This document shows, in pieces, positions 37,063-49,302 of a stretch of DNA of 64,000 nt; the first letter of the stretch is position 1, and every line of letters starts with the position of its first letter. The notes under the pieces were generated by a model that ran no database searches, was not told the origin of the DNA, and saw nothing but the letters and a program-made list of their open reading frames with translations. The stretch lies in contig JADHZB010001314.1 of assembly GCA_015657535.1 (NCBI GenBank), positions 31,466-95,465 of the forward strand. The letters run 5' to 3'. Position numbers and translations under genes: made by a program. The DNA is from Nephromyces sp. MM_2019. Lineage: Eukaryota > Apicomplexa > Aconoidasida > Nephromycida.

Positions 37063-40058
37063 ATGAATATTACACATCAAGTTCTCATTATTGTTGTAGA
37101 CACCAATTGGGGTCCAACTGGTACACTCACTTGGACAACTGACTCTTCAAATGACACACAAACACCAACACACACACGGCCGGAGGAAAACAAACCACCC
37201 AACACTTCAGCTAACACACAGATTGACTATAAAGACCTCTTACAGGCTATTTGTTATTTTATTAGGGCCTATGAATTGTTAGCTGATTCGAGGCATATTG
37301 CCGTTGTTGTTATGAACTCACATCAGAGGTAAACACAACCAACCACACAGTACACATACATATATAACATACACATACATATATCTCATACACATACAGT
37401 ACTCACACACACACAGTCAGTACACATACATATGCCACATCCACATACAGTACTCATAGATAAACAGTATACATACAAAAACAGCACACACACATATACA
37501 GTATTCATCAACATACACACACTGTACATACACCCTAATAAACTATTTAAACATAAACAAGTTCACGAAGTATGGATTAACCAACATATAGGACCTCTAT
37601 ATAGACACATTATACACCTCAATTCTCTCCCTTTTTACACTTTTCTAACGATACACCTATATATTTTTGTGTTTAAAATAGTCAAATAATTTATGAAGGC
37701 CCATCTAAAAACCATTTTATTGAGGCCACACACACTGACCGTTTTAAATCTTTGGAGTATAACCTCCTTGCACACTTGGACGATCGATCAACTAAGACGG
37801 GTGGCTCAATGATTGCAACAGCCTTCTCTATCTCGTTATGTTGTAAGTACACACACATATTATATTCCTTACCCACACATTTTCCACACACACAAACAAA
37901 TTTTCCGTAAACATATACACACACATTTTCCATACACAAGATACAGATATGCATATGTATTCTACAATATGTATATATATATATATATATATATACATAT
38001 TTCAGACAGAGATACACATATACTTTATACAATATATATCTATACACGTACTAACTACTCACATATATCTTTTCAAAATACACACACACAAGCACACAAA
38101 CACACACGATTAGTTATAAATCAAAACTTATATGAGTTTGCACACTTTAGATACACCCAACTCATTTTACACATATATAAACGACTACATACTAATCCCC
38201 CACAAATTCACCTATATATATTTATATTTTAGTTATGATATGTCAACGTGTGTATAATCACGTAGTGTGAATAAAATTTTAGGCAGTATGTGTGAATTTG
38301 TGTGTGAAATTAAATATATATTTTAACAGTATAATACTTAACATGAGTGTGCGTGTCTGTATAAGATTTGAATAGAATAGAAAAGGAATTGCTTAACATC
38401 AACGGCCAAATTATTATTTTGGATGCCTCTCAACGAAATGACTACTCATCGCAATATATACCAATTATGAATTCTTCGTTTACTGCCTCTAAACATGTAC
38501 ACTCACACACACATGAACTTATTCACGCATAAACACACATACACATGCTTAAATACACAGAACTGCCTAAATCTATATATTTATATGCCACACATTCATT
38601 TACCTAGTAAAAATATGAAGTATATTTAATTGAATTCCTAGTGCATGATTTTTCAATAAATATATTCAATGTGTATTTGAATATTGTTGTGTACTTTTTG
38701 TTTATTATGTCTGTTTTCAATTTTCAGAACGTCATTGTGGATGTGTGTAGCCTCTTACCCAACCCATCTGTAAGTAAAAGTGCTCATTTTTATTTTAACT
38801 ACTCAAACATATATACACACTTACACAAACATATACACACACTTACACACATGGTCACACGCATATGTATACATATAAATGTATGTATTGTGTGTAATTT
38901 AGACCATCTTACAGCAACTAAGTGATATCACTGGAGGCACACACATCAACTTCCCCAAATCGATTGACACTCCAACTAAATTAAATATCTCCATATCTTT
39001 GTCAGAACTAATGCTGGTTTGTTTATTTAATTTCACTTAAACACACACACACATACAAGCAACATTCACAACTCTAGGCAACTACACACAACTCTACACA
39101 CACATCCACACACCTATACACACATAATAGAATGACATTTGAACATATCCACACAAACTTATCTATATAAAACATTAGTCACAATTATTCATCTATACAT
39201 ATCATATCTAATCCCATTTTTTCTATAAATTATAACTATGTACATATTTTTTATATATTTCAAATGTGTACACACTTTTGTAGTTCCATTTCTTACCCTC
39301 CCGCCCAATTCGTAAGATAATTGTTAGTGTCAAGCATCAAGACAAGGCCAATATGGCCGTGTGTTTCTGCCACCATAAACCTGTTGAAATATGTGTAGTG
39401 TGTTCTTGCTGTCTAGCCAGTAAGTTGTGTGTGTGGGGGAGGGGGGGGGGCTGTGTTGTGTGTGGGTTTGTGGGTGGTTGGGTTGTGCTGTGCCTATGTG
39501 TGTGGGATTTGTTGTGTGTGTGCGTTTGGGTTGTGCTGTGTGGGCTGTGCTGTCTTGGTGGGCTTTTGGGCTATGCTGCCGGTGTATGTGTGGTCTGTGT
39601 TGTTTATGTATGTTTATGTGTTTAGGTTATGTTGTGTATCTGTGTCTTGTAATGTGTATTTTACAATGATAGTGTATATATATTCTGTGGTCCACTATAT
39701 ATCCGTGTGCCTATATAGATTATTTTTAGAAATATTATTTCTTTGAACAGTATATATACAATTTTAAATGTTATGTGTGTATATTTGCGTGTGTGTAGTA
39801 TATTGTTCAGAAATAGACGAGACTACGGGTAAAGAACGCTCACATTGTGATGTCTGTAGGTGAGCAATAATATACTTAGAATTGCATATTCGTGCTCGAA
39901 ACATATTGTTGAATTTATTACACATACATACATACACAATACATACACACAATAAAATGTGTATGTTTATAAAATCTTTTATTTTTGGAATCATTTTCAG
40001 CGCAAGATTTACTCGCTATTCAATTCAACAAAAGACTGCTGGTGGATTTATATTTTAA
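37063..40058 (+). CDS. TFB4: TFIIH core subunit Tfb4 (GTF2H3/p34)
   Basis: Eight exons (37063-37328, 37682-37842, 38366-38496, 38728-38769, 38903-39016, 39284-39419, 39799-39859, 40001-40058) encode 322 aa. The protein is a von Willebrand A-like domain plus a C4 zinc finger. Landmarks are HQVLIIVVDTNWGPTG, HIAVVVMNSHQ, TGGSMIATAFSISLCYLNRI, INGQIIILDAS, LSDITGG, and the finger CFCHHKPVEICVVCSCCLA, IYCSEI, CDVC. Tfb4 pairs with p44/Ssl1 in TFIIH for transcription initiation and nucleotide excision repair. The acceptor of exon 3 at ATAAG|ATTTG, not the nearer TAGs, keeps the frame. An insert in the vWA domain after the first strand (THTRPEENKPPNTSANTQ) looks derived from a CA repeat. Intron 6 begins with a G-rich run. 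Confidence 0.9.
39420..39798 (+). other. Intron 6 of Tfb4, strongly G/T-biased with G-runs
   Basis: Just after the donor A|GTAAGTTGTG the sense strand reads TGGGGGAGGGGGGGGGGCTG (G runs 39435-39439 and 39441-39450), followed by many GGG and GTTG units up to about 39,600. This is unusual in 75 percent AT DNA. The intron ends GCGTGTGTGTAG with no pyrimidine tract. Confidence 0.7.
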
Positions 40059-40715
40059 AACACTTGTACAAGCATTATCTCAAACATTATCATTTATATT
40101 CACACATTTTTGTGTTTTTATAGCAATTCTAATTGTACTTTTACACATTAAAATTTTAATAAAAAATTATTTAAATATGCTTAAATATACATATAAATAT
40201 ATATAACAATGGTGTGTAAATATTAATTAATATTTTTATATCAAATTAAGTTTTTAAAATAATAGTTCAGAATTAAAAAATATAAATGAGAGCTCGAGTG
40301 TGTGTGTGATAAAAATTTAGTTTATAAATTTACAAGTACAAAAAAATGGAATTAAAAACACTAATTTTTCTTTTGTGTCTTATGTGTGTCATCAAAATAG
40401 TATATTATTTTCTCATAATCAGAATATATGAAATTGTTGAATTGTGTGTTCTTTGGGGATACAAAAAAAAATAAATAAAATTTGGTATTTTCTAAAATAA
40501 CAAAATCAAGTATTTATAAATTACAGAGAATAAGATATTTACGGATGTAAGTGTGGATATGCAAGTTACACTTTATAATATATATATGTAACCTAAAATC
40601 AAATTTCTTGCTTTTCCTTTTGTTAAAACGCATGTCTTAGTTAATCAAAACCAGGGCTTATTAGTGTAGTGTGTGTCTCTGTGTTGGCACCCTAAATCAA
40701 AATTCAAATTTTTTT
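40059..40715. other. Intergenic between convergent genes
   Basis: AT-rich spacer between the Tfb4 stop and the ApiAP2 stop. A 73-codon frame through 39985-40206 merely extends the last Tfb4 exon in another frame. No further features. Confidence 0.55.
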
Positions 40716-42924
40716 TTAACATAAATGTGATAACCAGCCAGGCTTAGTAAGTTCGTACGTGTGTGTGTGTAATTTATCTTTGTAATGGCCGTTTTTAATA
40801 AGTTTTGCATGGTCAATAACTTCCTTAATAAAATCATTATGATTAGGTAATAAGCCCTTTTTCAATATTGTTTGAATAGCTAGTAAATAGTGCTTGATAT
40901 CCGTACGAAAATCATATAATTTTGATGACACATATGAAATCAACTTTGCTAATAAAAGTAAAGAAGGTGGATTGTGTAAATATTGATCGAACGACGTTTT
41001 CTGATTTGCTTTTTTGGTGTTTAGAGAATTATCTGAACATTAGAAAAAAAAGAGTATGTGCGTGTGTGTGGGTTGTATAAATATCAAGATAGTAAAAATA
41101 GTAATTCACCATTAAATTCTTTTTGTGAGAAATCATTGGTTTTATCGTCGATCTTGGATGTATGGACCTATTAAGATAAACCATAAATGTACTATACATA
41201 TGTACAAATATATATACAAATCTATATATACACACATACATACATAGAAATATATATATATACAAGAAATCAATTAAGGTATGTGTAAAAGCATCTATTT
41301 ATATATACCAAGTCGGGAGTGGTCATAGGAATGTTGGATTTGGGATCAGAATGGCTTAGTGTGGGGCTTGTGTGTGGAGATAGTGTGACATTCCTAACTT
41401 TTCTTATTTTTTTGTTAAGGGGGCTCTTAGGATTTACTGGGAGCTTAAATATATTTCGTAATTGGCGTAATTTTGTGACGGGTACAAATCTTGAATGCTT
41501 TTCATTACTATGTGTACTTTGATTGTCTGTGTGTGATTTTATCACATTCTCAGTAGGTTCGATAATTGTGTGTAGAGGGGGTGTAATTAGGGAAGATGTT
41601 GGCGATTGATCGGATGTGTTGAATTGCTCAGATGAGGGGGGTAGCTCGATAAAAGAGTGAAACAACCTTGAGTTGAGAAATGTATTGATTATAGGGAACC
41701 TAAACTGTGTGAATAGAAATAAATAAGTGTTTGCAAATAATATTTAGGAGATGGGAGTATAATGTTATTGAGCTTTGTTTATAATACGGTTATAGAGACG
41801 TGTATATACTAATGTTAAGATGAATTTTTAAAAAATAAACAATAAATAGGCATTAGAACATATTCCTCTACCTGAGGAAACTTTTAATTAATATATGAAT
41901 GAATGTAAAAATACCTTCTTTTGTTCTAAATATTCGTATAATTCTTCCTTTTCAATATCATCCATATTTGAACTTAATAAAATTATTTGAGCTAGGTCTT
42001 CCACTAATTCAGGGCTTACTAGAGGCTCTGGGTTATTAGATGTTTCACCCTTCAATTCTGCTTCAATACGTGCCCTTGCTGCTAATTGCTTTGCCTTAGA
42101 ATTTCCATATCTGTGTATATGTGTATAGTATATCCATGAGTGAGTGGGATAATTTGTGTGTAATATATGCGTAGGTAAATCTAATTAACTTAGTGAAATA
42201 AAGCTGTTCTCTATGTAGTTCCATATTATTTATATATACACACACGCACCTTGATACACTAAATGTCTTCCACACACGTGTGCTACGTTTACTAGAGTCC
42301 CATTCAGCGACCCATTTCTGCTTAGTTTTCTTCCAATACATACCCTTAAAGATATCATCGTACATCATCTGTTCTGAGGACATGTTTCTACGGTTTCCAG
42401 GTTTCAAAACTAATAAGAAGAAAGAGTAGAGTTGTATGTAAGACATATCCGAAGTGTGTATGTATGGAGTGGATTAGGATATACAATAGGCTAAGATGGA
42501 GAATGGTTTAACAAGTTTCAATTTACTAAAGGGTCAGATAGATTTGTATCAGATAGTAATCACAGGATACAAAGATTATGTCACACACATAATAAATGTT
42601 AATTTTATGTTACCTGCAAAAACTTTTGATATTAATAAAATTAGATTATTCTCATCCAGAGAAGTGTTTTTTACACTTTCTGTCATTTCTTGTTTAATTA
42701 TAACGGGTTCGTTCTTAATCTGAGATTTGAAATTAGAGTATGATATGGATAATTTTTTTTCAGCGGGGATTAACATGTATATATATATATAATTTGTAAT
42801 TGGGACAATGGCTAGAAAATATATATACTTAATTGTTTACAGATTTTTGAAATACAATTTTATAATAAATGCCAATCATTAAACGACTTACTTGGTTGTT
42901 TGGGTAGATTGATTGTTGTTCCAT
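40716..42924 (-). CDS. ApiAP2-type transcription factor
   Basis: Seven exons on the minus strand (42892-42924, 42614-42719, 42250-42409, 41915-42110, 41309-41704, 41110-41167, 40716-41032) encode 421 aa. Residues about 66-122 form one AP2 domain: KGMYWKKTKQKWVAEW, then TRVWKTFSVSRYGNSKAKQL and AARARIEAEL. This is the three-strand sheet plus helix typical of ApiAP2 DNA-binding factors. A Ser/Thr/Pro-rich linker follows, with a basic patch at NPKSPLNKKIRKVRN. The C-terminal helical region (PPSLLLLAKLISYVSSKLYD, HYLLAIQTILKKGLLPNHND) may be an ACDC-type domain, a partner of AP2 in this family, but that is tentative. Exon 1 (MEQQSIYPNNQ, donor GTAAGT) and its link to exon 2 are the least certain. 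The last residues include LHTHTYE from a CA repeat. Confidence 0.82.
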
Positions 42925-45858
42925 TTTTTTTTTTATGTAAATTTATAGCAGCGATGCAAGCGAGTTTATAATATACTTACAAACTTTATTATAATGATGA
43001 TTTATTCTCAATGATGTTTTAATCAAATAGCAATATTTTATGTAAGTATTGATCAGTGCATATTTACAAAAGTATAGGTAAATGTAATGAGTTTCAGGAT
43101 ATTTTTAAAAAAACTTTCTACAAATGAAAATATGTCAAAACAATCTATACAATGAAAGAATTTGTACCACTATCTTTTAAAATTAGTATGTTGTTAGATA
43201 AATTTATGATTAGCCTTTTATGTGAATGATACTTATATATAGTGATAGTTTCCTTTTCCTCAGTAAATATTTGTATTGTAATGTCAAGTTTTATATAATT
43301 ATTTATATCTTCCTATAAGTTTATAATTTGTCCATAAATAAAATTTTTGGGCTGTTAGTGTAATGTCACTGTTTCCACAGCTTAGCGCTTTCCTCAATGT
43401 TTTTTTATTGACGATCTATATACAATTCTTCCTTTTTAAATATATATATTCCCTTTCTAGTTGATATAATACCAAAGGTAATCGATGAGTAAATTACCGA
43501 AAAAATAAGTTGAGCTTCGAGTAAAATCGAATTGCTAATTTACAAAATCTCTCGAGTTTATTGACGTGTAATTGCAAGGATCAAAATGATTCAGAATTCA
43601 TCCAAAAAAATGTGTCTTATAATTTTTTAATTTGTCTCAAGTGTTAAGCACAATTTCGGTTTGTAAGAACTTTCTAAAATCGTTAAATATCTTGGTGCAT
43701 ATTAATGAATATATATAATACTCAGTAATTGATCATCTGGATATCATGAGAAAAAAAATCGAGATAAATAAGCCGGTTTTGCAAGTAGAATTCATATAAT
43801 AGAGTTTAAGTTACTAATGTTTATAGAAATGTAGTAGATGATGTGAAGTTGAAAATTTACACTGTAATTATTGGTTGTAAGTGGTGTTCAGTGACTGAAT
43901 TTGAGGATTTGATATAAAAATATCTTTATTCAGATATTTGAATAAATATTTTATAAGTCCTTAGTAAAAGTTTGACAATTCTAGAATCATATATATCAAC
44001 AATATATTTCATGTCAGTTGTTATTACGAGATATAAATATTTTACTAATTTATTAGTAAGAGAGTTTGTTGTGATAATAGTTTTTTTTGTTGTAGTTAAA
44101 TTGAATTGATTATATGGATAAACATGAGATTTGTATTTTGGGGCTATTCAATTTTTATTGTATTCAATTCAAAATGATATCTTTCGGTTTCGTTTCAGGT
44201 CAGCAAAGTAAAGCTAATATATGATTATATAATATTTTCGATAATCAAAAAAGTCAATTATTGAGTTATATATAAATGCATTGGAATTTATTTCTAGCTT
44301 TAAACCTCTATATTTTATTTGAATCAGGATCTCAAAAGTTAGATTGAGTTTTGAATTTTAAAGAGATAGTTAAGTTATTGGTTTGATTCATTGGTAATAG
44401 ACAGTTAGTTATCTTTGAAAAATTAATTTCCGAAAAAAAATAAAATATAAAGGATATAGATATTTTGCCAACAAAAGAAAATAATGAAAATTGCAATACT
44501 AAATCGTTAAAAAGTTTAATTTGAAAATCATTGTTTCCCACGAGAAAAATTATTTTTGAGCTTCTTTGGCCATATCAAAAAGATTGGACTTTCGCAATGA
44601 GTTTCAATCATTGTTGGTAAACGAAAATGATATTACCTAAAGATAGCCAAAATGATGTAAAGGATTAACATAAATTTATCTAATTTGTGGTGTAATGCAA
44701 GTTTGGGATTATAAATGACGAATTAGTTTTGTTGAATCGATTTGTATTACCAATTAAATTCTAGATTTTATCCCAAAACATACAAAATTGGGGCATTCAC
44801 ACGTCATCACATTCATGTTGTTGTTAATATACATAATGCATGCATAGCAAACTAACTAAACCCACAAACAGTTGAGGCCTTATTTAGGCAATAAGTGTGC
44901 AGCTCGATTATTTGACACGTATATAAACCATAAACCTAGGGTGTGCTAATGACTAAAACATTTATTTTGATTTAGGAGCGGTTGACCCAATTATATGGGT
45001 ATTGAGTTCATATTTTTATTACGCTTGCAAGTTAATTATATTTCAGCCTGAAAACCAGACCTCGCTTCACAAATATCAAACAACAATCGCTTTTGGCTAT
45101 GAGAAATTTAGTTTCATTTAACAAACCTCGTCATTGTAAGCTAGTCATTACATAATTAAAACACCTTTACATCTTATTTAACAACACTTTTCCTGCTACT
45201 ATGTTTTAAGATTCAAACTAAGAGTACTTGTATAAATTGCCCACATTTGTAGTGCTTAAAATATACACACACTTCTTCTTATTATGACTTAGCAAAGAGG
45301 CGGATTTATTGGAGAGTATTAAAGACTAACGCATTTGTGCTACTCTAGTAATTCACACTTTTAGTAGTAGCCTGTTTACTTAAACGTGTTATTTTCAAGT
45401 TCGCCTGAAAATTCATCACAAAGCTGCCAACACATATACTTATTTTATTAAATTTTGTATGGCGCTTTCTTAGAGCAAGAACAGATAACTATTTTTGATA
45501 TGTTTTCACAACACCCTTTATAGTTAGTTATTTACTTCAATTTTCTTGGATCACCCCACATATCTTATACACAAAATACATTAACATAATAATCTTCACT
45601 ACATTTTTATTGAGTTTTATTAATAAGAAGATTGATTGATTTGTAAAGTTACAAAATTGTATAAATGAAATAATTATATTATGCTTTTTCAAAGGTAACT
45701 CTAATATCTAATATTTGTTTTATTAGAACATTTTATAGCACAATTTATAGACATTTTTCTAAATATTTCGATATTTTAAAATCTACTTCACACATTTTTT
45801 CTTACCATAGATAATAGATTTTTCAAGAAGTTATTTTTATATAACTACAACCTTGCAC
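42925..45858. other. Large AT-rich intergenic region
   Basis: Nearly 3 kb of AT-rich DNA with very few TG/CA microsatellites. I see no credible exon, RNA gene or repeat array. Frames such as 44332-44541 (minus) are short and have AT-driven composition. Confidence 0.5.
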
Positions 45859-45859
45859 A

Positions 45860-47139
45860 ATGTATCTAACTAAAATAAGGATAACCATATTATTATTATT
45901 ATCCACGTGCTTGGTAGCACATGAATGGTGGGATTAAGTGCATATTACTATTAGTGCATATTACTATTGTCGAAATAGCTAAAAGCGACATGAATCCAAA
46001 AAAAGTAGAAAAATTACAATCATTTTTAGCTAGTTGGGAGTATAACTATCCAATGTTTGGTTCACTTAAAAAATGCATACACATTGACAGACCACACACG
46101 TTGCGGTTACCCAAATACACAGAGATGTGGTACGTTACCATTTATTGATGATTTCGGTTTCTTCAGTGACTAGCATTATACTGGAATACCAACTATTGCT
46201 GAAGGAAGATGAAGTCATGGTTAACGCTTATAAATATTATCCTTGATCAACTACCGATGCTGATTTAGCACTTAATGAATGCATTGATTTCTTCAATTTC
46301 ACTAGTAAACATCCATGTGACGACGAAGAGTTTCCTGTACAACCAGGATATGATTTTAGCTGGAACTTTGCACTCCGTATGTTCTTGCATATTTATGATG
46401 ATTTCCATAACCCATGCCATGGCGGTTATGGTGTAAATAAATACATGCCTGAAGGTGATGATCGCTGTAATGATATAAAAATGACTGGTAACTTCACTCA
46501 ATCATACAACTTACACTCGTACACAGATAGTGGAAATGATACAGTTCTCGGACATATGCCTACCGGTGTCGATCCTGAGATTGTAATAGCTGAAGCAAGA
46601 ACATATAGATAAATATCCTTATAATACAGACTTTTGGTGAAGAAGAATTCAATCGCGATTCATTTGATATTTTTGAGATATCAAATGAAAGTCACAGATT
46701 TCATAAGGAGATTTATACACATTTTGATTTTTCAAATTACAATCCCGAAATTGATACAATTCAATTTAACGAAACAAGCCATAGTAAATTGATAACTCTT
46801 TTAGAAAAGAGATTTGTACTTAGTGGTTATCGTATGGCTAAGATTTTATCTTATGCCGCAGAATCATATGCAGATATTGATATGACAAAATTACAACAAA
46901 TGACTGAAATCAAAGATATTTGCCGTGCTGATATTACACCTTCTGATACAACCGATCCCGTTACAGATCCAGCTGACTGTGAAACACCTGATGATAATGA
47001 ACCAGAAGATTCTACAACAAGTGACAGTGAAGCTGACATTGTAGGTATTATTACCCTAATATTCTCAGTCATAACTACTGCTATGGCTGGATATATAATA
47101 TTTAGTCAAGGTCGTTCATCTTACACAATGAAGGTATAA
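45860..47139 (+). pseudogene. Decayed gene for a secreted type I membrane protein
   Basis: Protein-like segments occur in order in different frames with stops between them. At 45860 a signal-peptide-like start (MYLTKIRITILLLLSTCLVA) ends at a stop after 25 codons. The frame at 45924-46148 has WEYNYPMFGSLKKCIHIDR. A segment near 46129-46210 reads GTLPFIDDFGFFSD and then stops. From 46244 to 46612 there are PCDDEEFPVQPGYDFSWNF and FHNPCHGGYGVNKYMPEGD. From about 46640 to 47139 there is a further segment with an acidic Thr/Asp/Pro-rich stalk, a span (IVGIITLIFSVITTAMAGYI) and a short tail. At least three frame changes and two internal stops remain, and no GT-AG introns resolve them. A 16-bp direct duplication near 45937-45968 may be one lesion. 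Sequencing errors are a possible alternative. No family is recognised. Confidence 0.65.
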
Positions 47140-48630
47140 ATGTATTTCTATAGCTTTAATTACTCCCGTTATAAAAACTGAGTATAATCTACTTGGCTGT
47201 TTCGTATATTCTTGTTTTTGAGTATATATTAAATGAGAGTGTAACTTTTTAACATATTTCGAGTATTATATGGGAGTAACTACATTTATATTTTTTTATC
47301 TAATTTGAATTTTTCAGTGCAATTTTTAGTTAATTTTTTTCAAAATATTTTTTTCGATGATCTTGAGGCTTTATTGCCAGAATTGATATATTTAAGCATT
47401 ACTTTATTAATCAAAATATTGTCTACATAAAGTATGTAGGATCAAGATCTTATTTCCATAATTCTGAGGTTTTATTTTGAGAGTTGATCAATTTAAAACA
47501 TAAATTCATTAATAAAAACATTGTTCACATAAAGTACGTATGTTCAAATTGATAATTTATCTATATTTATATTATGAATTATCTTATGCTTAATATATCT
47601 TAGGTATTAGGATAAAATAAAAATTGTAAAACTTCGATCAAATTATACTACGGATAAAATAAAATAACAAAAACACTTTTTAAAATATTAAAATTTTTAA
47701 CAAGTCAAAAACTTAGAATTTACTAACGATTCAAAGTTTTCTTGAATGATCAAAAATCTCAACAACACCAATACAACTACCTATCAACCTTGCTTTTAAA
47801 AACAATTTTTTGGACAGTTAAGCAATAAAAATATTCAGAAGAAGCTTATTTTCGTAATTACATGATTTAAATATATAGCAATCTGTCTTATGTGCGGAAT
47901 CAAATTAATTAGCTCCTTATGATGAATTGGTATCTTATCAGAGTTTCATAGAAGCTTTAAATCCACAAAGATAATAATCTTTTCAATCTCAATAGCAGGA
48001 ATATGAATATAAAAATTGAAAGAAATGAATTTATAAACCTTTGTCAATAAAATACACATTTAAAACTTCAAGCATTTCTACTTTATGACCAAATTCCTAC
48101 TGTTTGATATGCCCCAAACCGAACCCAATATTAAAAAACCAAAGCAATTGTAACTTAATTTCATGTTAATGTTCTCTTTAGTATTTATAAATTTCAATCA
48201 TTATTCATTTCCTCTAAGCATTCTTTTGCTAAATGGCGCTTAATATACATATAAAGCAAACTAAAATCAATTTATGAGACTCGCTTACTTGTTTTAAATT
48301 TTATGTCTTAGATCCACATATTGGTTAAAACGTAATCAATTTATGGATAATTTAGGTTAAAATTTCCATAAAATAATCAATTAATTAACTTTATTTACTT
48401 GGAAAATTTACTAGTGTATTACTTATAATAAATCAATTAATTGATTATATTTTGTATGGTGTACATATTTATTTAAATGATATATTGGTTTTTAATATAG
48501 TGAGGATGCTTAATGCAGATAGATCTTGATTTTAAGATTATTTCTTGTTTTAAAAATACACCGAGCAGAAAATTCATTAAGTACTTATATACGATTATTA
48601 CTGTGAAGACCTATTGATTGAAGATCGAAT
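47140..48630. other. Intergenic, AT-rich
   Basis: No gene-like segment. Two related stretches, near 47400-47440 and 47490-47530, share TTCATTAATAAAAACATTGT-like wording and may be an old local duplication. Confidence 0.45.
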
Positions 48631-48918
48631 ATGAAGTTCCAGACAATTGAAACAATTTTAAATTCAGAATTAGGAGCTGGAGGTTCAGAAAATGAAATAA
48701 AATTATTGTTGAAGGTCGAGAAATATCTGTTTTTGGGGCTCCGAGAGCTCTGTCATCGTATCGAAGATGGAAATGAAATCAATGATAAGATTAGTCCACA
48801 AGAAAAAAATGATCTACAATCTTTTAATCTTAATTATTCACAGGAACGATTTAATCCATTAATTTGGCTTGGACAAAAGTTGATTTATCTGAACAACATA
48901 AAAACTCCTATTGATTAA
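48631..48918 (+). CDS. Small protein with Dpy-30-like motif
   Basis: A single exon encodes 95 aa, starting MKFQTIETILNSELGAGGSE. The C-terminal half reads VEKYLFLGLRELCHRIEDG and, after an insert of about 20 polar residues, FNPLIWLGQKLIYLN. This resembles the two-helix Dpy-30 motif found in Dpy-30, adenylate kinase 7 and nucleoside diphosphate kinase 5 relatives, in which a GL-x-EL/AL-C helix leads into an NP-x-x-WLA/G-x-x-L helix. Such motifs dimerise and dock onto amphipathic helices, often in cilia or chromatin complexes. The insert between helices is longer than usual. Family assignment is moderate. Confidence 0.6.
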   Translation: MKFQTIETILNSELGAGGSENEIKLLLKVEKYLFLGLRELCHRIEDGNEINDKISPQEKNDLQSFNLNYSQERFNPLIWLGQKLIYLNNIKTPID

Positions 48919-49302
48919 TTCTTGTTTTGTAAAATAAATTTAAAAATTACTGGTTTTATAAGATGGCTCAAGCTTTTATCACAGAAGATCAACAGTATAA
49001 ACTTGTTAATTTTTTGAGAATTTTTAAATTGTCATTAAAAGGATTAATTTAAGTATAGTCGTAATCAAAATTTTAAAGCATCTTAGTGCATAATTCAGAG
49101 AGGAAAATGGACTTGTTTTAGTTAAAGTGTTGTCTTAAAATATCTATTTTACATTTGGACTTGGACCAAATATCTATATTAATAAATTTAAGTCTTTCAA
49201 AGTAATTATCTAATATTCCAAACAATTTATGTCTATAATCAATGTCCTAGATATGTTATTCAAGACTCACAGATTTTGAAGCTTTGGAATTATATATGAA
49301 TT
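48919..49302. other. Intergenic between convergent genes
   Basis: AT-rich, with no feature. The true 3' end of the capping-protein gene may lie within it if the last exon is misplaced. Confidence 0.45.

Noticed and set aside
42576..42776. ApiAP2 exon 2 starting at ATG 42776
   Set aside because: Using acceptor CAAATCTCAG at 42720 joins exon 1 in phase 0; the longer version has a stop in the frame required by that exon.
46265..47072. Minus-strand frames opposite the decayed gene
   Set aside because: They are shadows of the plus-strand segments, which carry the recognisable ectodomain, stalk and membrane span.
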